Part shown: one piece after another, positions 17,879 through 25,896 of the stretch
How positions within the stretch are numbered: position 1 is the first letter of the stretch
Layout of the letters: every line of letters starts with the position of its first letter
NCBI RefSeq assembly: GCF_033547095.1
Contig: NZ_CP137852.1
Coordinates: 434,001 to 498,000, forward strand
Direction of reading: 5' to 3'
DNA: 64,000 nt
From: Sediminicoccus rosea
Lineage (GTDB): Bacteria > Pseudomonadota > Alphaproteobacteria > Acetobacterales > Acetobacteraceae
The notes under the pieces: model-generated
What the model saw: the letters and a program-made list of their open reading frames with translations, nothing else
Database searches by the model: none
What the model was told of the DNA's origin: nothing
Position numbers and translations under genes: made by a program

Positions 17879-18304
17879 TCATGCGGTGGAAATGCGATCG
17901 GGCAGGCGGGCCGGCCCCCATTCGATGACGGGGCAGCGGTCCATCACCACCGCCACCCCCTTCGCGCGGGCGCGGGCGGCGGCGGCCTCATCCACCACGC
18001 CCAGCTGCAGCCAGACGGCGCGGGCGCCCAGTTCCACCGCCTCGTCCATCACCGCCCCCGCCTCCTCGCTGCGGCGGAACACATCCACCAGGTCGAGCGG
18101 GCCGGCCTCGGCGAGGCGCGCCACGACGCGCTGGCCGTGGATCTCCTGCCCCGCCAGGCCGGGATTGACCGGCGTCACCGCATAGCCGCGGTCGAGCAGG
18201 AAGCGCATGACGCGGAAGGAGGCGCGGTCGGGCTTGAGGGAGGCGCCGACCAGCGCGATCCGGCGGGTGGAGAGCAGCAATTCGCGGATGTCCATGCGCG
18301 ACAT
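17879..18304 (-). CDS. CoA-binding domain protein (YccU-like)
   Basis: A 141-residue Rossmann-fold protein of the CoA_binding family, with RIALVGASLKPDRASFRVMR at the N-terminus, TPVNPGLAGQEIHGQ and a C-terminal DRCPVIEWGP, where the Cys-Pro pair is typical. YccU-like proteins bind CoA; the cellular role is not settled. An ATG at 18295 is an equally possible start. The gene is divergent from the S49 peptidase gene, with about 45 bases between them. Confidence 0.83.
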   Translation of the reverse strand: MSRMDIRELLLSTRRIALVGASLKPDRASFRVMRFLLDRGYAVTPVNPGLAGQEIHGQRVVARLAEAGPLDLVDVFRRSEEAGAVMDEAVELGARAVWLQLGVVDEAAAARARAKGVAVVMDRCPVIEWGPARLPDRISTA

Positions 18305-18350
18305 ATGGGGATGGGCTTGTGCCGGTGCAGCGGGGGCGCACCTATGGGGC

Positions 18351-19169
18351 ATGTGGAATCCCTTCGCCCCCCGCCCCCCCGTCGTCGCGCTTGTGCGGCT
18401 GGAGGGGCTGATCGCCGCCCGCACCGGCCCCTTCGGCGGGCTGAACGCCGCGGGCATCGAACCCATCCTGGCCCGCGCCTTCGGGCTGAAGCGGCTGGCC
18501 GCCGTGTTCCTGGCGATCAATTCGCCCGGCGGCTCACCCGTGCAGTCCTCGCTCATTGCCGGGCGCATCCGGCATTGGGCGGCAGAGAAGAAGGTGCCCG
18601 TCATTGCCTTCTGCGAGGATGCGGCGGCCTCGGGCGGCTATTGGATCGCCTGCGCGGCGGATGAGATCCATGCAGACCCCGCCTCCATCCTCGGCTCCAT
18701 CGGCGTGATCTCCTCGGGCTTCGGCTTTCCGGAGGCGATCCAACGCCTGGGCGTGGAGCGTCGCATCCGCACCGCCGGCACCGACAAGTCGAGCAACGAC
18801 CCCTTCCGCCCGCAATCGCCGGAGGAATTGGCGCGGCTGGATGGCCTGCTGGCCGGGCTGCATGTCGAGTTCAAGGACTGGGTGCGCGCGCGGCGCGGCG
18901 ATCGCCTCAAGGCGAGCGAGGAGGAGCTGTTCAACGGCCGCTACTGGATCGGCCGCCGCGCGCTGGAACTTGGCCTCTGCGACGGGCTCACGACGCCGGA
19001 GGCCGAGGCCCGGCGCCGCTTCGGCGAGAAGGTGCGCATCATCCCGGTGGGCGCCCGCAAGCGGCGCTTCCCGATGAGCCTGCTGCCCGGGAGCCTGCTG
19101 CCGGGCGCCGGGGCCGCGCTCGTCCAGGTGATGGAGGAACGCGCGGCCTGGGCACGGATCGGGCTGTAG
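18351..19169 (+). CDS. S49 family peptidase (SppA/SohB-like)
   Basis: A 272-residue serine peptidase with a Ser/Lys dyad. Ser94 lies in DAAASGGYWIA and Lys146 in GTDKSSNDPFR; their 52-residue spacing equals that of Bacillus SppA. The N-terminal part VVALVRLEGLIAA and INSPGGSPVQSS are also typical. It has no obvious long transmembrane anchor at the N-terminus, unlike classical SppA. The role is probably signal-peptide or membrane protein turnover. The start at 18351 (MWNPFAPRPP) is chosen from the family; the open frame upstream overlaps the divergent gene. Confidence 0.9.
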   Translation: MWNPFAPRPPVVALVRLEGLIAARTGPFGGLNAAGIEPILARAFGLKRLAAVFLAINSPGGSPVQSSLIAGRIRHWAAEKKVPVIAFCEDAAASGGYWIACAADEIHADPASILGSIGVISSGFGFPEAIQRLGVERRIRTAGTDKSSNDPFRPQSPEELARLDGLLAGLHVEFKDWVRARRGDRLKASEEELFNGRYWIGRRALELGLCDGLTTPEAEARRRFGEKVRIIPVGARKRRFPMSLLPGSLLPGAGAALVQVMEERAAWARIGL

Positions 19170-19172
19170 TCC

Positions 19173-19760
19173 TTAATCCCGATGCGACAGGTAATGCGCG
19201 AGCGCGATCAGATCCGCGTCTGACAGGCCCTGGACCGCGCCGTTCATCTGCGTGTCCGGCCCGGCGCGCAGCCCGTCGCGATACTGCGTCAGGGCGTGCA
19301 GCAGGTAGTCCTCCCGCTGCGCCGCGACGCGCGGGATCTGCGCGCGGCCGCCATAGTCGGAGACATGGCAGGTGGCGCAATGGCGCGGCCCGCTCAGCGC
19401 CTGGCCGGCGGCGAAGAGCGCGCGGTCGAGCGGGCGCCGGTCATCCGGCGGGCCCGGCGGCAGCGTGGCGAAATAGGCGGCGATGTCCTGGATGTCCTGG
19501 TCCGACTTGCCGGCGGCGAAGGGCTGCATGGCGGGCACGTTCCGCAGCCCCTCCCGCAGCAGGATCATCTGGATGGTGATGAAGTCGGCCGGCTGGCCGG
19601 CCAGCGAGGGAATGTCCGGCAACTGGCTGCGGCCATTGGCGCCGTGGCACTGGGCGCAGGGCGCGACGAGTTCGGCGCCGCGCCTGGCATCCTGGGCCAG
19701 CGCGGAGCCGGAGGTCGCGGCGGCCAACAGGGCCGCCGCCAAGGTCAGTCGAAGGCTCAT
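19173..19760 (-). CDS. Diheme c-type cytochrome (cytochrome c4-like)
   Basis: A 195-residue secreted protein with signal peptide ending SGSALAQ. Two haem motifs are present, CAQCH (about residue 35) and CATCH (about 128), each in its own c-type domain, as in cytochrome c4/c553-type electron carriers. Its start overlaps the stop of the PQQ dehydrogenase gene (ATGA). The pairing suggests it takes electrons from that enzyme in the periplasm. It converges on the S49 peptidase gene. Confidence 0.9.
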   Translation of the reverse strand: MSLRLTLAAALLAAATSGSALAQDARRGAELVAPCAQCHGANGRSQLPDIPSLAGQPADFITIQMILLREGLRNVPAMQPFAAGKSDQDIQDIAAYFATLPPGPPDDRRPLDRALFAAGQALSGPRHCATCHVSDYGGRAQIPRVAAQREDYLLHALTQYRDGLRAGPDTQMNGAVQGLSDADLIALAHYLSHRD

Positions 19761-20983
19761 CGGCGATAGGTGATGCGGTAGATCGCGCCCATCTGCTCGC
19801 CGGAGACCAGCATCGAACCATCGCGCAGCACATGCACCTCGGCCGGGCGGTCGGCGAAGCGCTGGTTCGCGTCGTCGCGGAAGCCGGTCAGGAACTCCTC
19901 CACGCGGGTCACGTTGCCCTGGGCGTCCAGATGGGCGACCACGACGTCATAGCCGCTGAGGCGCGAGCGGTTCCAGGAACCGCGGCGGGCGATGAAGATC
20001 TGGTTGCGATACTGCTCCGGGAACATGGTGCCGGTGTAGAAGCGCATGCCGAGCACGGCGGTGTGCGGGCCGAGCAGCGCGGCCGGCTGCGAGAATTCGC
20101 TGCAGGCGCGGCCGCGGTTGTACTGCGGGTCCGCCCAGGTGCCGAGGCAGTAGGGGAAGCCGAAATCCTCGCCGGCGCGGCGCACGCGCAGCAGCGAATC
20201 CTGCGGGTTGTCATCGCCCACCCAGTCGCGGCCATGGTTGGTGGCCCAGAGTTCGCGCGTCGTCGGGTGATGCGCGAAGCCCACCGAGTTGCGCACGCCG
20301 CGCGCCTCGATGCGGCGGTCACTGCCATCGGGGCGGAAGGAGACGAGGAGCGCGAACTTGTCGCGGTCCGTGTCGCACACGTTGCAGTTCACGCCGACGT
20401 TCGTATAGATCCGGCCATCGGGGCCGAGCGAGGCGTATTTCCAGTGGTGGTTGCCGCCATGCTCCTGCTCGGTCGGCAGGGCGAAGGCGGCGGTCAGGTC
20501 CACCGGCGCCGGCGGGTTGTCCAGGTTCGCCTCGACATTGTCATAGCGCAGCACGCGGTTGACGGCGAAGATGTAGAGGCTGTTGCCGATCATCACGAGG
20601 CCGTTCGGCTGGGCCAGGCCCTGGGCGAAGATGCGCGTGCGCGTCGTGCCGTCCGGGTTGCGCGTGATGGCATAGACGCGGCCGATGGCGCGCGTGCCGG
20701 CGAAGAGCGTGCCGCCCGGCGCTTCCGCGATGGCGCGCACGCCCGGGATGCCATGGGCGAAGACCTCGGCCTGGAAGCCCTGGGGCAGGCGGATCGAGGA
20801 GACCGGCACCTGGTCCAGCGGCGTCACCGTCAGGCGCGCCGCGTGCGGTGCGAGCGTCGAGCCCTCAGGGCGGCCAACGGCCCAGCCGGGCACGGGGGCC
20901 GGCGTGGCGGCGGGGGCCTGGGCGAAGGCGGGACCTGCCATCAGCAGCGCGGCCATGCCGAGCAAATTGCGTCGGATTGTCAT
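19757..20983 (-). CDS. PQQ-dependent sugar dehydrogenase (sorbosone dehydrogenase family)
   Basis: A 408-residue secreted beta-propeller enzyme with signal peptide (MTIRRNLLGM to GPAFAQ). It shows family segments RLPQGFQAEVFAHGIPGVRA, NSVGFAHHPTTRELWATNHG and DNPQDSLLRV, typical of the soluble glucose/sorbosone dehydrogenase group that uses pyrroloquinoline quinone. Such enzymes oxidise aldoses in the periplasm. The next gene, four bases overlapped, is a diheme cytochrome c, the likely electron acceptor. No pqq synthesis genes are in the window. The exact sugar is unknown. Confidence 0.9.
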   Translation of the reverse strand: MTIRRNLLGMAALLMAGPAFAQAPAATPAPVPGWAVGRPEGSTLAPHAARLTVTPLDQVPVSSIRLPQGFQAEVFAHGIPGVRAIAEAPGGTLFAGTRAIGRVYAITRNPDGTTRTRIFAQGLAQPNGLVMIGNSLYIFAVNRVLRYDNVEANLDNPPAPVDLTAAFALPTEQEHGGNHHWKYASLGPDGRIYTNVGVNCNVCDTDRDKFALLVSFRPDGSDRRIEARGVRNSVGFAHHPTTRELWATNHGRDWVGDDNPQDSLLRVRRAGEDFGFPYCLGTWADPQYNRGRACSEFSQPAALLGPHTAVLGMRFYTGTMFPEQYRNQIFIARRGSWNRSRLSGYDVVVAHLDAQGNVTRVEEFLTGFRDDANQRFADRPAEVHVLRDGSMLVSGEQMGAIYRITYRR

Positions 20984-20992
20984 TGGATGTTC

Positions 20993-21042
20993 TCCCTGCT
21001 CCCGGTTCGGGCGCCCTGTTGCGAGCGTTGCCAGGGCAGGGA
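20993..21042 (-). terminator. Possible hairpin after the amino-acid ABC operon
   Basis: TCCCTGC at 20993-20999 is complementary to GCAGGGA at 21036-21042, and an alternative inner stem pairs GCCCTG (21013-21018) with CAGGGC (21032-21037). The two right arms overlap, so the forms exclude each other. It lies between the end of the permease gene and the start of the PQQ dehydrogenase gene. There is no U-tract. Confidence 0.3.
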
Positions 21043-21074
21043 AGGACGAAATCCGGTTGCTTGCAAGTCCTTGG

Positions 21075-21749
21075 TTACGCCCGCCGCGCGAGTTGCTTGT
21101 TCTCGAGCTTCGAGAGCAGCCGCACCACGGGCCAGAGCAGGATGAAATAGGCCACCGCCGCCGCCATGATCGGCGTCGCGTTGAAGGTGACGCTCTGCGC
21201 CTGGCGCGCCTGGAAGAGCAGCTCCGGCATCGCCACCACGGCGGCGATGGAGGTGAGCTTCACCACCTCCAGCGTGTTGGAGATGAGGTCGGGCAGCACG
21301 TTGCGCACCGCCTGCGGCAGCACGACGAGGCGCATGGTCTGCCAGCGGCTGAGGCCCATGGAGCGCGCGGCTTCCGACTGACCGGCCGGCACGCTGGCGA
21401 TGCCGGCGCGCAGGATCTCGCCGTAATAGGCGCCGGTGTTGAGGAAGAAGCCGATGGCGACGGCGGCGAAGGCGCTGACTTCCAGCCCCGCGAAAGGCAG
21501 GCCGGCATAGACGAAGACCAGCAGCACCAGCGGCGGCAGCGCGCGGAACACATCCACCCAGGCCATGAGCGGCCAGCGCACCCAGCGGGTCTTCGCCGTG
21601 GAGAGGATGGCGAGGATCAAGCCACCCAGCAGGCCGAGCGGGACCACCACGGCCGAGAGCAGGAGCGTCTGCCCCAGCCCATCCAGCAGGATGGGCCAGG
21701 CTTCCATCAGGATCTGGATGTTGAAGAAGGCGTCGATGAAATCCTGCAT
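21075..21749 (-). CDS. Amino-acid-type ABC transporter permease (distal)
   Basis: A 224-residue permease of the polar amino acid (HisMQ/GlnP) family. It has an N-terminal ILLDGLGQTLLLSAVVVPLG, five predicted membrane segments, and the EAA loop EAARSMGLSRWQTMRLVVLPQA that contacts the ATPase. It follows the other permease by four bases and is the last gene of a binding protein-permease-permease operon. No ATPase gene is adjacent. Confidence 0.9.
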   Translation of the reverse strand: MQDFIDAFFNIQILMEAWPILLDGLGQTLLLSAVVVPLGLLGGLILAILSTAKTRWVRWPLMAWVDVFRALPPLVLLVFVYAGLPFAGLEVSAFAAVAIGFFLNTGAYYGEILRAGIASVPAGQSEAARSMGLSRWQTMRLVVLPQAVRNVLPDLISNTLEVVKLTSIAAVVAMPELLFQARQAQSVTFNATPIMAAAVAYFILLWPVVRLLSKLENKQLARRA

Positions 21750-21753
21750 GGCG

Positions 21754-22434
21754 TCAGCGCTTCGCCTTGTAGTGCTGCTCGACCCAACGGCCGGCGATCA
21801 CCACGGGCAGGAAGAGGACGAGATAGGCGATGGCGCCGAGCGTGAGCGGCGTCGGGTTGAAGGAGAAGGACACGCCGGCCTGCGCCGCGCCGAGGATTTC
21901 CGGCACCGCCACGACGGAAGCCAGCGCCGTGCCCTTGGTGATGGCGATGGTGCGGTTCACCAGCGGCGGGATCACCATCCTGACCGCCTGCGGCAGGATG
22001 ATGAGCGCGAAGGTGACGAGGAAGCCGAGCCCCAGGCTGCGCGACGCCTCCCATTGCCCGGTGGGGATGGCCGTGATGCCGGCCCAGAAGATCTCCTCCG
22101 CGAAGGCCATGAGCACGAGCGAGAGCGCGAGCCAGGCCGCGACGAAGCCGGACATGGAGACGCCCGCCGCCGGCAGCCCGAAATAGAGCAGCACGATGAT
22201 GACGAGCGGCGGCAGCGCGCGGAACAGGTCCACCACGAAGATGATGAGCCAGTTCACGGGCCTGAGGCCCATGGCGCGGATCACCGCCAGCAGCAGCCCG
22301 ACCAGCACGCCGGTCACGATGATGCAGCCCGCCAAGGCCAGCGTCAGCCATAACCCCTCGATGATCTTCGGGGTGTATTCGGCGGCGACGCGGGCGTTGA
22401 GGAAACTGTCGGCGAAGCGGTCCCATCCGCTCAT
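21754..22434 (-). CDS. Amino-acid-type ABC transporter permease (proximal)
   Basis: A 226-residue polar amino acid permease with EGLWLTLALAGCIIVTGVLV and the EAA loop EASRSLGLGFLVTFALIILP. The start is taken at 22434 (MSGWDRFADSFLN), which sits close after the binding protein gene; an upstream open frame overlaps that gene and is not conserved. It forms a heteromeric channel with the next permease. Confidence 0.9.
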   Translation of the reverse strand: MSGWDRFADSFLNARVAAEYTPKIIEGLWLTLALAGCIIVTGVLVGLLLAVIRAMGLRPVNWLIIFVVDLFRALPPLVIIVLLYFGLPAAGVSMSGFVAAWLALSLVLMAFAEEIFWAGITAIPTGQWEASRSLGLGFLVTFALIILPQAVRMVIPPLVNRTIAITKGTALASVVAVPEILGAAQAGVSFSFNPTPLTLGAIAYLVLFLPVVIAGRWVEQHYKAKR

Positions 22435-22465
22435 GGGCGCAGCCCATGAGCGGTGACCGGCGGCA

Positions 22466-23317
22466 TCAACCGCAACGCGGGTTCTGCGGCGTCGGGTCGT
22501 AGCCGGGCAGGCCGGGGGGGCCATAGCCCGGGAATTCGATCCGCTCCGCCTGGTCTGGCCCCGGCGCATTGCCGAACCAGCGCTCGCTGAGGCGGGCGAT
22601 GGTGCCGTCACGCTTCATGCAAGTCAGCACGTCTTCCACCTGGTTGCGCAGCGCGCCGCTGTCCTGGCGGAAGGGCGTGCCCCAATGCAGGCGGGTGCCG
22701 GGCAGCACGAAATCCGCCACGTATTGCGGCGTGCGGCTGGCCGAGAAACGCACCACCGTGTTGCCTGAGAGATTCGCATAGGCGCGGCCCTGGATCACTG
22801 CCTGCACCGCATCGGGCTGGGTGTCGAAGGCGAGCAGGGTGAGGTTCAGGCGCTCGGCGTTGCGGGTCACCCACTGCTCATAGGGCGTGCCCTTGTTCAC
22901 GCTGATGGTCTTTCCGCGCAGATCCTCTTCCGAGCGGATGGGCGGCGTGCCGCGGCGGATGCCGAATTGCAGTTCGGTCCAGAGATAGCCCTCGGTGAAG
23001 AGCAGGCTCGCCGCGCGCTCCGGCGTCACGGTCGTCGGCGCGCAGAGGAAATCATATCGCCCGGCATTCATCGCGGGGATGAGGCCGGAGAAGGAGGCGC
23101 TGTCGATCACGATTTCGCGCCCCATGCGGCGCGCCACCTCACGGAAGAGGTCGATCTGGAAGCCCTGCACGCCGCCTTGCAGCGAGGGGAAGGCGTGCGG
23201 CGCGAAGGTGCCGTCCACCGCGCAGCGCAGCGGCGGCTGGGCGGCCGGGGCCTGCGCGAAGGCAAGGCCGGGCAGGGCGGCGGCGAAGGCCGCGGCGGCA
23301 AGGAGAAGGCGACGCAT
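22466..23317 (-). CDS. ABC transporter substrate-binding protein, amino-acid type
   Basis: A 283-residue periplasmic binding protein (SBP_bac_3). The signal peptide runs from MRRLLLAAAAF to LAFAQ. The mature part has the family pattern FQIDLFREVARRMGREIVI, PAMNAGRYDFLCAPTTVTPE, and RGKTISVNKGTPYEQWV. The ATG at 23317 gives a classical signal peptide; earlier in-frame ATGs at 23329 and 23332 would lengthen the n-region. First gene of the importer operon. The ligand is not evident. Confidence 0.9.
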   Translation of the reverse strand: MRRLLLAAAAFAAALPGLAFAQAPAAQPPLRCAVDGTFAPHAFPSLQGGVQGFQIDLFREVARRMGREIVIDSASFSGLIPAMNAGRYDFLCAPTTVTPERAASLLFTEGYLWTELQFGIRRGTPPIRSEEDLRGKTISVNKGTPYEQWVTRNAERLNLTLLAFDTQPDAVQAVIQGRAYANLSGNTVVRFSASRTPQYVADFVLPGTRLHWGTPFRQDSGALRNQVEDVLTCMKRDGTIARLSERWFGNAPGPDQAERIEFPGYGPPGLPGYDPTPQNPRCG

Positions 23318-23476
23318 GGGGGACCTCATCATTCCGAACAGGGAAGAAGCTTCCACCCGTTTTCGGCGTGACGCAACGTGCCCAGCGCCCAGGCAGGTCT
23401 GCCCTCAAATTGCCTCGCTTCGTCCCTTTTGCCGCCTGACCGCGCTGTCACAAGCTGCCTCCAGGAGATCATCGCC

Positions 23477-23680
23477 ATGCAGCGCGTCGGGTTCAGCTTC
23501 GTCCTTTTCGGCCTCATCCTCATCCTGGCCGTCGTCGGCGTCCTGCTGACGGACGGGCTGGCGCCGGGCCGCGTGGCGCCGGGCTTCGCCGCGCTGGCGG
23601 CGGCGCTGGGCGGGCTGTGCCTGGTGCTCGGCCTCTACGGGCTGGAGCGCGGGCGCGACGTGACCCGCCACCTGGGCTGA
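23477..23680 (+). CDS. Small two-segment membrane protein, unknown function
   Basis: A 67-residue protein with two hydrophobic segments (FSFVLFGLILILAVVGVLL and GFAALAAALGGLCLVLGLYG) and a charged tail. AGGAG lies ten bases upstream of the ATG. It stands alone between the divergent ABC operon and the convergent mtnA. I do not recognise a family; codon use is like the neighbours, which supports it being real. Confidence 0.65.
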   Translation: MQRVGFSFVLFGLILILAVVGVLLTDGLAPGRVAPGFAALAAALGGLCLVLGLYGLERGRDVTRHLG

Positions 23681-23696
23681 GGGCCGCGCCTGGGGC

Positions 23697-24776
23697 TCAG
23701 GCCTTCTCGGGATACATCGCCAGCAGCGCGGCCTCATTCGCGGCGCAGCGGCCGCGCTCGGTGATGAGGCCGGTGACGAGCCGCGCGGGCGTCACGTCGA
23801 AGGCCGGGTTGGCGGCGGCGCTGCCGCCGGCCACCACGCGCACCGTCTCGATCCGCCCATCGGCGGTGCGGCCGGTCATCTCCGTGACTTCGGCGCCGCT
23901 GCGCTCCTCGATGGGGATTTCCGAGACACCGTCGCGCACGCGCATGTCGAGCGTGGAGTGCGGCAGCGCGACCCAGAAGGGCACGCCATTGTCATGCGCG
24001 GCGAGCGCCTTGAGGTAGGTGCCGATCTTGTTCGCGACATCGCCGGTGCGCGTCACGCGGTCGGTGCCGACGATGACGATGTCCACCTCGCCATGCTGCA
24101 TGTAGTGGCCGCCGGCATTGTCGGCGATCACCGTGTGCTTCACGCCATGCGCGCCGAGTTCGAAGGCCGTCAGTGCCGCGCCCTGGTTGCGCGGCCGCGT
24201 CTCATCCACCCAGACATGCACGTCGAGCCCCGCATCATGCGCCATGTAGATGGGCGCGAGCGCCGTGCCCCAGTCCACGGTGGCGAGCCAGCCGGCGTTG
24301 CAGTGCGTGAGCACGTTCACGCGGCCCTTCCTCGCCGCGATCTCCTGGAGCAGGGGTAGGCCGTTCTCGCCGATGCGGCGGCAGGTCTCGGCATCGTCAT
24401 CGGCGATGTGCGCGGCCTCGGCATAGGCGGCGGCGGCGCGCTGTCCGGCGGGCAGGTTGTGCAGGCGGGCGCGCTGGCGATCGAGCGCCCAGCGCAGGTT
24501 GATGGCGGTGGGGCGGGTTTCGTTCAGCGCCTCCAGCACCGGGTCGAGCGTCGCAGGGTCCTGACGCATCGCGAGGGCCACGCCATAGGCGGCGACGGCG
24601 CCGATCAGCGGCGCGCCGCGCACCTGCATGGAGCGGATGGCATGCGCGGCCTCCTGCCAGGTGGTGAGGCGGATCTGTTCCACCAGCCAGGGCAGCTTCG
24701 TCTGGTCGAAGATGCGGACGGACCACTGGTCCTGATCCAGCCAGACGGAACGGTAGGCGACACCATCGATCTTCAT
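23697..24776 (-). CDS. mtnA: S-methyl-5-thioribose-1-phosphate isomerase MtnA
   Basis: Methionine salvage enzyme converting methylthioribose-1-phosphate to methylthioribulose-1-phosphate. The 359-residue protein is the usual length. It shows MQVRGAPLIGAVAAYG near residue 50, the catalytic Cys in VLTHCNAGWLATVDWGTALA and the catalytic Asp in IVGTDRVTRTGDVANKIGTY, with GVPFWVALPHSTLD toward the C-terminus. No other salvage genes are adjacent. A repeat copy lies just upstream of the start. Confidence 0.95.
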   Translation of the reverse strand: MKIDGVAYRSVWLDQDQWSVRIFDQTKLPWLVEQIRLTTWQEAAHAIRSMQVRGAPLIGAVAAYGVALAMRQDPATLDPVLEALNETRPTAINLRWALDRQRARLHNLPAGQRAAAAYAEAAHIADDDAETCRRIGENGLPLLQEIAARKGRVNVLTHCNAGWLATVDWGTALAPIYMAHDAGLDVHVWVDETRPRNQGAALTAFELGAHGVKHTVIADNAGGHYMQHGEVDIVIVGTDRVTRTGDVANKIGTYLKALAAHDNGVPFWVALPHSTLDMRVRDGVSEIPIEERSGAEVTEMTGRTADGRIETVRVVAGGSAAANPAFDVTPARLVTGLITERGRCAANEAALLAMYPEKA

Positions 24777-24784
24777 TGCTTCAT

Positions 24785-24833
24785 GTCCTCAGACGCCGGG
24801 CGCGCGCTCCGCGCGCTGGGCTTCGCCGCGCGG
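24785..24833. repeat. GC-rich intergenic repeat, copy 2
   Basis: This 49-base element is nearly identical to 15951-15997 in the same orientation (GTCCTCAGACGCCGGGCGCG, then CGCTCCGCGCGCTGGGCTTC, then GCCGCGCGG). Here it sits nine bases ahead of the mtnA start rather than after a stop, in a 148-base gap. It could terminate transcription arriving from the UPF0262 gene. Confidence 0.7.
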
Positions 24834-24924
24834 AATCCGCGCCGGATGGAAAGGATGCCCGGGCGGCGCCGGACGCTTCGCGCCGGGATACCGGTGGCGC
24901 GTGGCGGAGCTCCGCAGCGCACCG

Positions 24925-25395
24925 CTAGACCCGCTGATGCAGGGCCGCGATCAGCGTGAACAACCGCCGCGCCGTCTCGAAATCCACCGCGATGCGGCCG
25001 TCCAGGCGGGTGGTGAGCAGTTCCGCCGCCTCGTTGTGCAGGCCGCGCCGGCCCATGTCGATCGCCTGGACGCGGGCGTCCATGGCGCCGGTGGTCACCG
25101 CTTCCTCATGGTTTTCCACCAGCATCAGGTAGTCCTTGATCAGCCGCCGGAAGGGGCCGAGGACGAGGATGATGGCGCGCAGCGGCGCGTCGTCCTTGTC
25201 GCGGATGTCCAGGATCAGCCGCCCCTCGCGCACCATCAGGTGCAGCGCGAAAGGGCCGGGGCCGAGGCCCACGGGGTCGAAGCGGTTGCCGCGCAGCAGG
25301 TCCTCGATGGCCTGGCGCCGGTCCGCCTCGGCATAGGCGGAGGGCGGCGGCGGCGCCTCGGGCAATTCGATGCGGATCAGGTGGCGGTCAGGCAC
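24925..25395 (-). CDS. UPF0262 family protein
   Basis: A 156-residue protein of UPF0262, an alphaproteobacterial family of unknown function. Typical segments are DIRDKDDAPLRAIILVLGPF, RLIKDYLMLVENHEEAV and DMGRRGLHNEAAELL. The start is a GTG at 25395, six bases after the DUF983 stop. The DUF983 gene is upstream on the same strand and the two probably share a transcript. Confidence 0.85.
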   Translation of the reverse strand: MPDRHLIRIELPEAPPPPSAYAEADRRQAIEDLLRGNRFDPVGLGPGPFALHLMVREGRLILDIRDKDDAPLRAIILVLGPFRRLIKDYLMLVENHEEAVTTGAMDARVQAIDMGRRGLHNEAAELLTTRLDGRIAVDFETARRLFTLIAALHQRV

Positions 25396-25401
25396 GGATG
25401 G

Positions 25402-25827
25402 TCAGCCGGTGGTCTCGTTGCCGAAGCCGAAGCGGCTCATCAGCCCCACGGTGGCACCCTTCACCGGGCGCAGCAGCAAGGTGGTGGTGATGGCGAAGAG
25501 CGGAATCCAGACCGCCATCTGGATCCACATCTCCGGCGAATAGGCCTTCTCGATCCAGAGCACGGGCGGGATCAGCAGGTGACCCACCAGGAAGATGGTG
25601 AAATAGGGCGGCGCGTCATCGGCCCGCAGCTTGCCAAGTGGCGCGTGGCAGACCTCGCACTCCTTCGCGACGCGGAGATAGCCCTGGAACACATGCCCCT
25701 CGCCGCAGACCGGGCAGCGGTTGCGGGCGCCGCGCCAGAGCGAGACGCGCAGGGGCGGCAGCTCGGGGGCGGCTTCGGGCGCGGAGCGGTCCGGCTGCCA
25801 GAGGGTGGGGGGAGCGGTTTCGGGCAT
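25402..25827 (-). CDS. DUF983 family zinc-ribbon membrane protein
   Basis: A 141-residue protein with a zinc-ribbon-like pair CPVCG and CEVCH (about residues 38 and 59), then two hydrophobic segments (YFTIFLVGHLLIPPVLWI and MAVWIPLFAITTTLLLRPV) and the DUF983 end KGATVGLMSRFGFG. The function is unknown. The ATG at 25827 starts the conserved region. It is divergent from the racemase gene over a 69-base gap holding the 12-mer shared with the icd promoter region. Confidence 0.85.
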   Translation of the reverse strand: MPETAPPTLWQPDRSAPEAAPELPPLRVSLWRGARNRCPVCGEGHVFQGYLRVAKECEVCHAPLGKLRADDAPPYFTIFLVGHLLIPPVLWIEKAYSPEMWIQMAVWIPLFAITTTLLLRPVKGATVGLMSRFGFGNETTG

Positions 25828-25896
25828 GTTGCACTGCACAAATGAACTGTTGCGCGCAGTGTGGCAAGAAAAACCGGTTCCTGCCATGCTGGTCGC

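Noticed and set aside
25826-25862. CACTGC...GCAGTG inverted pair between the DUF983 and racemase genes
   Set aside because: Arms of six bases with a long spacer are weak; only the shared 12-mer is reported.
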